NCBI GenBank assembly: GCA_964648215.1 | Contig: CAZYMF010000050.1 | Span: 1 to 26,397, forward strand | Source of the DNA: CAZYMF01 sp964648215 | GTDB lineage: Bacteria > Desulfobacterota > Binatia > HRBIN30 > JACQVA1 | DNA: 26,397 bases | Direction of reading: 5' to 3' | Shown here: one piece after another, positions 20,689-26,397 of the stretch | Layout: each line of letters begins with the position of its first letter | Numbering within the stretch: position 1 is the first letter of the stretch | Notes under the pieces: generated by a model | The model's input: the letters and a program-made list of their open reading frames with translations, nothing else | Databases searched by the model: none | What the model was told of the DNA's origin: nothing | Program-made: the position numbers and the translations under genes

Positions 20689-21495
20689 ATGCCGAGCAAG
20701 TACGCGTACATCGACGGAATCGCCGTCAACTACCTCCACAGCGGACCGAGCACGCTTCCCGGCGTCACACCTGACCTCGACCGCGGCGAGGTGCTCCTGT
20801 TCCTTCACGGCGCCGGCTCCAACGCTCACACCTGGCAGCGGCAGGTGGATCACTTCGGCGCCGCGCACAGCCCGATCGCCTTCGACTTCCCCGGCCACGG
20901 CCGCTCCGGCAGCACCGACGGGCTGCATAGCATCGCCGAGTACCGCGACTTCACCAAGGCGTTCACCGCCACTCTGTCGCTGCGGCCCTTCGTTCTCGTC
21001 GGCCGTTCGATGGGCGGCGCCGTTGCAATGGACTTCGCCCTCGCCCATCGCGATCGCGTTCGCGCTCTCATCCTGGTGTGCACCGCCGCCAGGTTCACCC
21101 TCGGCAACGAGCGTCTGGAAACCTGGCACAACGTGATGCGCGGGCGCGCGTCGCAGCCGTTCACCACCGAGGCCTTCTCGCCGCAGACCGACTTCGCCGT
21201 CATGCGCGAAGCGTGGATGGAGCAGGTCAAGACCGACCCGCGCGTGCGCTACTTCGACTTCGTCGCCTGCGACGAGTTCGACGCCACGGCGCGCCTGGGG
21301 CAGATCAAGGTGCCGACGTTGATCGTCGCCGGCCGCGACGACACCATCACGCCGCCGGCGCAGTCCGAAGCGTTGCACCAAGCCATTGCCGGGTCGCGGC
21401 TGCACGTCATCGACGGCGCCGGTCACACCGTGCCGAGCGAGAAGCCGGACGAGTTCCACCAGGCGGTGGACGAGTTTCTGCGGGGGTTGTCGTGA
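20689..21495 (+). CDS. Alpha/beta-fold hydrolase
   Basis: A 268-residue alpha/beta hydrolase. The oxyanion-hole motif is 'LLFLHGAGSN', the nucleophile elbow 'LVGRSMGGAVAMDFA' (Ser in GRSMGG), the acid probably Asp in 'VAGRDDTITPP', and the base His in 'IDGAGHTVPSEKP'. The lid between 'TLGNERLETWHNVMRGRASQ' and 'DPRVRYFDFVACDEFD' is of ordinary size. Such enzymes cleave esters, lactones or C-C bonds; meta-cleavage hydrolases share this organisation, but nothing here specifies the bond. ATG 20689 is preferred to a start at 20641, since the fold begins soon after it. It may supply the pathway of the downstream thiolase/MaoC cluster, though 200 nt of repeat-bearing DNA separates them. Confidence 0.92.
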   Translation: MPSKYAYIDGIAVNYLHSGPSTLPGVTPDLDRGEVLLFLHGAGSNAHTWQRQVDHFGAAHSPIAFDFPGHGRSGSTDGLHSIAEYRDFTKAFTATLSLRPFVLVGRSMGGAVAMDFALAHRDRVRALILVCTAARFTLGNERLETWHNVMRGRASQPFTTEAFSPQTDFAVMREAWMEQVKTDPRVRYFDFVACDEFDATARLGQIKVPTLIVAGRDDTITPPAQSEALHQAIAGSRLHVIDGAGHTVPSEKPDEFHQAVDEFLRGLS

Positions 21496-21534
21496 GTCGG
21501 GGTAGGTTATGACCAGGAGCCGCGTGTTCATCCC

Positions 21535-21567
21535 CCTCACCCTGACCCTCTCCCAGCCGGGAGAGGG
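21535..21567. repeat. CCTCACCC...CCCTCTCC palindromic element, copy 2
   Basis: CCCTCTCCC (21546-21554) and GGGAGAGGG (21559-21567) pair perfectly around AGCC, preceded by CCTCACCC (21535-21542). Alignment with copy 1 at 12409-12440 shows the same CCTCACCC-N3-CCCTCTCC-N6/7-GGAGAG layout. It lies 40 nt after the alpha/beta hydrolase stop and may terminate that transcript. The 200-nt gap 21496-21696 otherwise holds only the heptad repeat. Confidence 0.7.
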
Positions 21568-21642
21568 AACCTATTCCCGGCGCGTCGTGCAGGGTTGGAG
21601 GGAACGCGTGGAGCGAGGGCGAGCGGCGCGGCGCCGGATCTC

Positions 21643-21677
21643 GACCTTCGACTATCAACTATCGACTATCGACTTCC
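21643..21677. repeat. Heptad-period array, locus D
   Basis: Five units in phase, gaccttc, gactatc, aactatc, gactatc and gacttcc, lie just upstream of the thiolase ribosome-binding site. The order matches the last four units of locus A with one additional gactatc inserted, so the two loci differ by exactly one 7-nt unit over this stretch. Confidence 0.85.
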
Positions 21678-21696
21678 AACAGCGGGAGCCGAGCTG

Positions 21697-22851
21697 ATGG
21701 CTGGCTTCGAGCGCAAGGCCGTGCTTGCCGGCGTCTACGAGCACCCGACCCGCTGGGCGCCGGACAAGACCCCGTTCCAGATCCACGCCGAGAGCGCGCG
21801 CGGCGCGCTGGCGGACGCCGGGCTGACGATCAAGGACGTCGACGGTGTCTTCACCTCCGGCGTCGGTCCGATTGGCATCCTCGGGCTGTGCGAGCACCTC
21901 AACCTGAACCCGCGCTACGTCGACTCGACCTCGATCGGCGGCTCGTCGTTCGTCGCCCACGTCAGTCACGCCGCCGCGGCCATTGCCGCCGGCCTGTGCG
22001 AGGTGGCGCTGATCACCTACGGCAGCACGGCGTCGTCCGAGCGCTTCGCCGTCGGCACCGGCGGCGGCTTCTCGTTCGATCCCCCGGATCACTTCGAGGC
22101 CCCCTACGGCCCGACCGTCTTGGGGTCCTACGCGATGTGCGCCCAGCGGCACAGGCACGAGTTCGGCACCACGGCGGAGCAGCTCGCCGAGATCGCCGTG
22201 ACCATCCGCCGCCACGCCGCGCTCAATCCGGTGGCCAAGTTCCGCGACCCGATCACGGTCGAGGACGTGCTCGCCTCGCGCATCGTCTCCTCGCCGCTGC
22301 ACCTGCTCGACTGCTGCATCATCACCGACGGTGGCGGCGCCCTGGTGGTCACCAGTGCCGCGCGCGTCCGCGACCTGAAGAAGCGCCCGGTGCAGATCCT
22401 CGGCGCCTCCGAGGCGGTCTGCCACACCAGCGCGGGCAAGCGCGACCTCACCGACATGGCCGCCGGGCAGTCGGGGCCACGCGCCATGACGATGGCCGGG
22501 GTGACGCACGAAGACATCGACATGTGCATGATCTACGACTCCTTCACCATCACCGTGCTGGAGACGCTGGAGAACCTCGGCTTCTGCAAGAAGGGCGAAG
22601 GCGGCGCCTTCGTGCAGAACGGCCGCATCGGCCTCGGCGGCAAGCTGCCGCTCAACACCGACGGCGGCGGCCTGTCCTCCAACCACCCCGGCATGCGCGG
22701 CATCTTCCTGGTGATCGAAGCGGTCAAGCAGCTCCGCGGCGAGTGCGGCGAGCGCCAGGTGAAGGACTGTGCGATCGCGCTCTGCCACGGCACCGGCGGC
22801 ACGCTCGGCCTGCGCCACAGCGGCGCCACTCTCATCCTGGGGCGGGACTGA
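21697..22851 (+). CDS. Thiolase-fold protein (SCP2/Ltp-like), possible retro-aldolase
   Basis: A 384-residue thiolase-superfamily protein of the SCP2/lipid-transfer type. Recognisable parts are 'YVDSTSIGGSSFVAHVSHAAAAI', where true thiolases have the nucleophilic Cys but Ser is present here (residues about 83-84); 'LDCCIITDGGGALVV'; 'MIYDSFTITVLETLENLGFC' (Tyr280/Asp281 region); 'GGLSSNHPG' (His330); and 'ALCHGTGGTLGLRHSGATLIL' (Cys363, His364). Loss of the nucleophile argues against beta-ketothiolysis. Thiolase-like proteins paired with a DUF35 partner include Ltp2-type aldolases that cleave steroid side-chain beta-hydroxyacyl-CoAs. The DUF35 gene overlaps the stop codon (TGATG), and MaoC-type hydratases follow. 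GGGAG lies 9 nt before ATG 21697. Confidence 0.88.
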   Translation: MAGFERKAVLAGVYEHPTRWAPDKTPFQIHAESARGALADAGLTIKDVDGVFTSGVGPIGILGLCEHLNLNPRYVDSTSIGGSSFVAHVSHAAAAIAAGLCEVALITYGSTASSERFAVGTGGGFSFDPPDHFEAPYGPTVLGSYAMCAQRHRHEFGTTAEQLAEIAVTIRRHAALNPVAKFRDPITVEDVLASRIVSSPLHLLDCCIITDGGGALVVTSAARVRDLKKRPVQILGASEAVCHTSAGKRDLTDMAAGQSGPRAMTMAGVTHEDIDMCMIYDSFTITVLETLENLGFCKKGEGGAFVQNGRIGLGGKLPLNTDGGGLSSNHPGMRGIFLVIEAVKQLRGECGERQVKDCAIALCHGTGGTLGLRHSGATLILGRD

Positions 22852-23279
22852 TGGCCGACCCGAAGAAATACCCCAAGCCGCTGCCGCGCATCGACGAGGA
22901 GTCGAAGGGCTTCTGGGAAGGCTGCCGGCGCCACCAGCTCTACGTGCAGAAGTGCCGCGACTGTGGCGCCTACCGCTACTACCCGCGGGCTCTGTGTCCC
23001 GGCTGCCTTTCCGACAACACCGAGTGGGTGCTTTCGTCGGGAAGGGGCACGGTGTACACCTTTACCGTGACCTACCAGAACCTGGCGCCGGGGTTTCGCG
23101 ATTCGCTGCCCTACGTGATGGCCTACGTCGAGCTCGAGGAGGGCGTGCGCCTGCTCACCAACATCGTCGACTGCCCGCCCGAGCAGGTGAAGATCGGCAT
23201 GCCGGTCGAGGTCGTCTTCGACGACGTCACCCCCGAGGTCACGCTGCCGAAGTTCAAGCCGGCCGCCAGCGGAAGCTGA
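22851..23279 (+). CDS. DUF35 Zn-ribbon/OB-fold protein
   Basis: A 142-residue DUF35-type protein. An N-terminal helix ('IDEESKGFWEGCRRHQLYVQK') is followed by a rubredoxin-like zinc ribbon with Cys35, Cys38, Cys49 and Cys52 ('CRDCGAYRYYPRALCPGC'). An OB-fold follows with 'SSGRGTVYTFTVTYQ', 'PYVMAYVELEEGVRLLTNIVDCPPEQVKIGMPVEVVF' and 'LPKFKP'. Such proteins associate with thiolase-fold enzymes and can shape the acyl-CoA site, as in Ltp2 aldolases and HMG-CoA/acetoacetyl-CoA complexes. The ATG overlaps the thiolase stop by one base, implying a tight stoichiometric complex. Confidence 0.92.
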   Translation: MADPKKYPKPLPRIDEESKGFWEGCRRHQLYVQKCRDCGAYRYYPRALCPGCLSDNTEWVLSSGRGTVYTFTVTYQNLAPGFRDSLPYVMAYVELEEGVRLLTNIVDCPPEQVKIGMPVEVVFDDVTPEVTLPKFKPAASGS

Positions 23280-23310
23280 GCGGACCGGACCGAGCGAGCA
23301 CTGTTTGCCG

Positions 23311-23970
23311 ATGATTTTGGACCTGCACACGCATTCGGAAGCTTCCGAGGACAGCCGGGCACCGGTGGAGACCTATCTCAAGTGGTTGCAGCGCAAGCGC
23401 GCCGAGGTTCCCATCGACGGCCTGGTGCTCACCGAGCACCGGCAGTGGGACCCGCACGCCGACTACCGCGCCCTCGAGGACAAGTACGATCTCCTCATCC
23501 TGCGCGGCGCCGAGGTGGAGACCGACTACGGGCACGTGCTGGTGTACGGCGTGAACCGGGACATCGCGCGCCGCTTCGACTTCACCAACATCCGGTTGAG
23601 CGCGGCGGAGCTGATCCCCGCGGTCACCGACATGGGCGGCATCGCCCTGCCCTGTCACCCCGGTCGTCCGACGGTGGGTCTGTGCGCGCACTACGAGAGC
23701 AAGCCGGCGATCGAAGGTGTGATCGCCGTCGAGGCGCTCAACGGCGGCAGCCGGCGGGGCGAGAACGAGCGGGTGCAGGCACTCATCGACCGCTACGGCT
23801 ACAAGGCCTTCGGCGGCAGCGACTCGCACCTGGTCAGCTTCGTCGGCATCTGCGCCACCGAGTTCGATCGCGACATTGGCAGCGTCGACGATCTCGTCAG
23901 CGAGCTGCGCGAAGGCGTCTATCGCCCGGTCGACTTCCGCGCCAACCTCGCCAAGCGCGCGGCCTCCTAG
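23311..23970 (+). CDS. PHP-domain metal-dependent hydrolase
   Basis: A 219-residue PHP-domain protein with the metal-binding series intact: 'LDLHTHSEASEDS' (HxH), 'VLTEHRQW', 'ILRGAEVETDYGHVLVYG', 'GGIALPCHPGRPT', and 'AFGGSDSHLV'. PHP proteins are phosphoesterases or hydrolases with a trinuclear metal site; the natural substrate is unknown. ATG 23311 is used; TTG 23305 is an alternative, and no Shine-Dalgarno is visible. It sits 31 nt after the DUF35 gene and 39 nt before the first MaoC-like gene, on the same strand, so it looks like part of the operon, although a phosphatase-type hydrolase has no obvious step in acyl-CoA side-chain cleavage. Confidence 0.9.
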   Translation: MILDLHTHSEASEDSRAPVETYLKWLQRKRAEVPIDGLVLTEHRQWDPHADYRALEDKYDLLILRGAEVETDYGHVLVYGVNRDIARRFDFTNIRLSAAELIPAVTDMGGIALPCHPGRPTVGLCAHYESKPAIEGVIAVEALNGGSRRGENERVQALIDRYGYKAFGGSDSHLVSFVGICATEFDRDIGSVDDLVSELREGVYRPVDFRANLAKRAAS

Positions 23971-24009
23971 AACCCGAGCACGACTCACGGGCACGCTTCA
24001 CGAATCGCC

Positions 24010-24441
24010 ATGTCCCTCAACCTCGACAAGAGCCTGATCGGCAGCGAGTTCGATCACACCGAGTTCCCGCCGGTAACGGCCGAGCACATTCGCGAGTACG
24101 CCGCCGCCGCGTTCGAGACCAATCCCCGCCACCTGACCGCCAACGACGCGGAGCTCGTCGCACCGCCGACCTATGTCGTCTCGCTGCGCGGCCGGCACTT
24201 CATGCCCGGCAACCTGCTCACGGTGCTCAACCTCCGCCGCGGATTCGACGCCGGCAAGGACATCGAGTGCGGCGTTCCGGTGCGCGTCGGCGACGTCCTC
24301 ACCGCCACCAGCACCGTGCACGACATCTACGAGAAGACGGGGCGCAGCGGCAGCATGGTGTTCGTCGTGCTGCGCACCAAAATCACCAACCAACGTGGCG
24401 AGTCGGCGGCGGTGATCGACCAGAAGTTGATGATGCGATGA
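24010..24441 (+). CDS. MaoC-like / FAS1-type hotdog dehydratase subunit (catalytic type)
   Basis: A 143-residue single hotdog domain of the FAS1-like dehydratase/MaoC-N group. After 'VTAEHIREYAAAAFETNPRHLTANDAEL' comes 'VAPPTYVVSLRGRHFMPGNLLTVLNLRRGFD', then 'VRVGDVLTATSTVHDIYEKTGRSGSMVFVVLRTKI'. The segment 'ETNPRH' (residues 36-41) matches the hydratase 2 motif D-x-N-P-x-H with Glu in place of Asp, so the catalytic His (41) is present. It probably hydrates an enoyl-CoA together with the next gene, whose start overlaps its stop by 4 nt (ATGA). This mirrors two-subunit MaoC hydratases such as ChsH1/ChsH2 of steroid side-chain degradation. No ribosome-binding site is evident at ATG 24010. Confidence 0.88.
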   Translation: MSLNLDKSLIGSEFDHTEFPPVTAEHIREYAAAAFETNPRHLTANDAELVAPPTYVVSLRGRHFMPGNLLTVLNLRRGFDAGKDIECGVPVRVGDVLTATSTVHDIYEKTGRSGSMVFVVLRTKITNQRGESAAVIDQKLMMR

Positions 24442-24860
24442 CCAACCCGGCCGCGTTCGAAGACGTCGACGTCGGCGACGAGCTGCCGCCGTTTCACCTG
24501 ACGCTCACACCCGAGCAGGTCAAGCGTTACGCCGAGGCCGCCAACATGCCGGGGGGCCGCTTCATGAGCGACGAGCTGGCCAAGGCCGAGGGCCTGCCCG
24601 GTCAGATCGTGCCGGGCAACTTCAGCCTGGCTTTGTTCTCGCGCCTGATCACCGACTGGAACGCGGCCGCCACGGTAGAGCGTCTGAGCGCGACGTTTCG
24701 CGGCCTGGTTCATCCCGGCGTGCCCCTCATCGTCAGCGGCGTGATCACCGAGAAGCACGCCAGCGATCGGGGCGACTTCATCGAGTGCGACCTGGTGGTC
24801 GAGAGCGACGCCGGCGACCGCCTGGTGACCGGCACCGCGACCGTGCAGCTACGGGCGTAG
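24438..24860 (+). CDS. MaoC-like hotdog subunit lacking the catalytic motif
   Basis: A 140-residue hotdog protein, start translationally coupled (ATGA) to the previous MaoC gene. It has the fold signatures 'FEDVDVGDELPPFHLTLTPEQVKRYAEAA', 'GLPGQIVPGNFSLALFSRLITDW', 'SATFRGLVHPGVPLIVSGVITEK', and 'VESDAGDRLVTGTATVQL'. The catalytic D-x-N-P-x-H region reads 'ANMPGGRF' (from residue 35), with neither Asp nor His, so this chain is probably the structural/acyl-binding half of a heteromeric hydratase. It is the last gene of the cluster; 83 nt separate it from the convergent transporter gene. Confidence 0.88.
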   Translation: MTNPAAFEDVDVGDELPPFHLTLTPEQVKRYAEAANMPGGRFMSDELAKAEGLPGQIVPGNFSLALFSRLITDWNAAATVERLSATFRGLVHPGVPLIVSGVITEKHASDRGDFIECDLVVESDAGDRLVTGTATVQLRA

Positions 24861-24943
24861 CCGCAGGCGCGGCTCACCCCGGCCCCTCCCCACAGCCAAC
24901 TAAGATCCGGGCCATTCGCCGGTTGCCGGCTTCCTCACGCCTC

Positions 24944-26356
24944 TCATAGCTTTTTCGTCTTCCACGTGCCGCGGCGGTACCAGGCCATCATCACCAGCGC
25001 TTCGAAGACGATGGAGACGAACATGCCCATCCACACACCGTCGACGCCGTAGCCCAGGGGCACCGCCAGCACGTAGGCGAGCGGCAGCTTGACCGGCCAG
25101 TTGGCGAGAAAGGCGGTGATCATCGGCGGCTTGGTGTCGCCGGCGCCGTTCATCGCGCTCACCAGCGGGAACATCGGTGCGCTGAACACGAAGCTGAGGG
25201 CCATCAGCTTGAGAAAGGGTTCGCCCGCCGCCACCACCGCCGGCTCGCGGTCGAAGGCGAGGATGATGTCGCCAGAGAACACGTAGTAGAGGAGACAGAA
25301 CAGCACCCCCAGCAGCGTCGTCACGGTCAGGCCGCGCCACACCACGCGCTCGGCCTCCGGCACCCTGCCGGCGCCGAGGTTCTGCCCCACCAGGGCCGAG
25401 ACCGCGACGTTGATGCCGGAGTAGGGAATCCAGTTCACCGAGAACGAGCGCAGCGCGATGCCGAAGGCGGCGATCGCCGCGGTGCCGAACGAGGCGATCA
25501 CCTTGAGCAGCAGAAAGGTGGATAGCGGCCGGGCGATCATCGAGATGCTGGCGGGCGCGCCGATGCGGATCATGCGCCAGAGCTCGGCCGGCACCAGCGC
25601 CAGGCGCGCGTGCGACGGCCGGCGCAGCGGCCGGCCCAGAAGCAGCGAGACGGCGAGAAACAGGGCGCAGCCGAACACGCTCGATAGCACGGCGGCGACG
25701 GCCGCGCCGGGGACGCCCCAGCCGAACCAGCCCAGCGGCAGCCCGGCGACGGTGATCTCGGCGGGATGAAAGATGAAGAACGGATCGAGGATGCCGTTGA
25801 GCACGACGACGACGACGTTCACCAGCATCGGCGTGCGCGCGTCGCCGGTGGCCTGGTAGCTCGCGCTCAAGGACAGCGAGGTGAAAAGCGGGATCTGACC
25901 GAGGAACATGATCTGCAAGTACGCCACGGCCAGCGCCGTGACACCCGCGCCGGCATCGAAGAACCCCACGATCGCCGGGGCCGAGACGATGCCGAGCAGG
26001 GCGACGACCGCGCCCATCGCCGCCCCGAGGCAGACGCCGTGCAGCGCCGCCGCGAACGCCGCGGCATGATTCTCTTCGCCGACGCGCCGGGCGACGATCG
26101 CCAGCGCCCCGGTGTAAACGGTGTTGGCGATACCGAAAACGATGAACAGGATCTGCGCGCCGAGCGCCACCGCCGCCACCGCCGCCGTGCCGAGATGCCC
26201 GATCCAGAACAGGTTCACCAGCGTGAGCAGGGTAATGGTGGATGTCGAGATGCTGACCGGCCACGCCAGCTTCCAGATGCGGCGATAGATCCCCTCTTCG
26301 CGCCGAACCGGTCCCTCTTCCACCGGCACCGTCGCCTGCGCCGCCCCTCGACTCAT
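24944..26356 (-). CDS. MATE family efflux transporter
   Basis: A 470-residue multidrug and toxic compound extrusion (MATE) transporter, a cation-coupled inner-membrane antiporter with about twelve membrane helices in two pseudo-symmetric halves. The first half starts 'IWKLAWPVSISTSTITLLTLVNLFWIGHLGTAAVAAVALG', and the second half repeats the pattern at 'MIRIGAPASISMIARPLSTFLLLKVIASFGTAAIAAFGIALR'. 'GAGDTKPPMITAFLANWPVKLPLAYVL' is the typical late-helix MATE signature. ATG 26356 is preferred to a TTG at 26365; no Shine-Dalgarno is visible. Substrate and relation to the neighbouring catabolic genes are unknown; export of a pathway intermediate is only a guess. Confidence 0.94.
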   Translation of the reverse strand: MSRGAAQATVPVEEGPVRREEGIYRRIWKLAWPVSISTSTITLLTLVNLFWIGHLGTAAVAAVALGAQILFIVFGIANTVYTGALAIVARRVGEENHAAAFAAALHGVCLGAAMGAVVALLGIVSAPAIVGFFDAGAGVTALAVAYLQIMFLGQIPLFTSLSLSASYQATGDARTPMLVNVVVVVLNGILDPFFIFHPAEITVAGLPLGWFGWGVPGAAVAAVLSSVFGCALFLAVSLLLGRPLRRPSHARLALVPAELWRMIRIGAPASISMIARPLSTFLLLKVIASFGTAAIAAFGIALRSFSVNWIPYSGINVAVSALVGQNLGAGRVPEAERVVWRGLTVTTLLGVLFCLLYYVFSGDIILAFDREPAVVAAGEPFLKLMALSFVFSAPMFPLVSAMNGAGDTKPPMITAFLANWPVKLPLAYVLAVPLGYGVDGVWMGMFVSIVFEALVMMAWYRRGTWKTKKL

Positions 26357-26397
26357 CGGCGTCAAGCTATCACAGTCACCGCCAAAACCGCCCGCGA

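Noticed and set aside
21697..22851. Ordinary acetyl-CoA acetyltransferase
   Set aside because: The nucleophilic Cys position holds Ser in 'GGSSFVAHV' and a DUF35 gene overlaps the stop, which points to a non-thiolytic thiolase-fold enzyme.

Overview
The window is high-GC bacterial chromosome (roughly two thirds G+C) with densely packed genes on both strands. It has no rRNA, tRNA, CRISPR array, phage gene or insertion sequence that I can see. The best lineage clue is a secreted protein (4081-5325) with Thr-Pro linkers and paired Asp-rich 'VDELV.GVN' dockerin/EF-hand-like repeats. To my knowledge this style is abundant in Candidatus Binatota and neighbouring Desulfobacterota/Myxococcota-like lineages. 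The many acyl-CoA, SDR and hydratase genes fit that, but the assignment is inference.

Region by region. (1) 20-2526, minus strand: a carboxymuconolactone decarboxylase-like, VOC, SDR and PPOX-fold gene string, divergent from a TetR regulator (2607-3218) that is followed by a second SDR. A TTGACA-N14-TGTCAA inverted repeat lies between the divergent starts. (2) 4081-6356: the secreted dockerin-like/CARDB protein, divergent from a SnoaL-like protein and gluconokinase. A 17-bp palindrome lies in the divergent promoter region. (3) 6419-9031, minus strand: pdxH, then a DAHP synthase (aroG type) preceded by an apparent aromatic-amino-acid attenuator (leader peptide plus intrinsic terminator), then a small HTH-like protein. 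(4) 9323-12246, plus strand: a membrane-anchored metallophosphoesterase, then a six-Asp-box BNR-repeat protein overlapping a MoaD/ThiS-like protein ending in Gly-Gly. (5) 12506-17869, minus strand: STAS protein, nitroreductase, 2x[4Fe-4S] ferredoxin, acyl-CoA dehydrogenase, acyl-CoA synthetase and enoyl-CoA hydratase. This is a likely acyl-CoA catabolic operon. It is divergent from a GAF-AAA-Fis sigma-54 activator (18024-19643), and a near-consensus -24/-12 element sits before the STAS gene. (6) 19734-21495: an SDR and a divergent alpha/beta hydrolase. (7) 21697-24860, plus strand: thiolase-like protein, DUF35 Zn-ribbon/OB protein, PHP protein and two small MaoC-type hotdog proteins. The set resembles the hydratase/retro-aldolase module of steroid side-chain degradation. 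(8) 24944-26356, minus strand: a MATE transporter.

The window also carries repeats. At least five intergenic or 3'-terminal loci show arrays with a strict 7-nt period and related heptamers; some run into the last codons of genes, and one folds into a long hairpin between convergent genes. Two copies of a separate CCTCACCC...CCCTCTCC palindromic element are present. Several promoter-proximal genes lack a Shine-Dalgarno sequence and have a -10-like hexamer 6-9 nt before the ATG, suggesting leaderless transcripts, whereas operon-internal genes usually have strong GGAGG-type sites.
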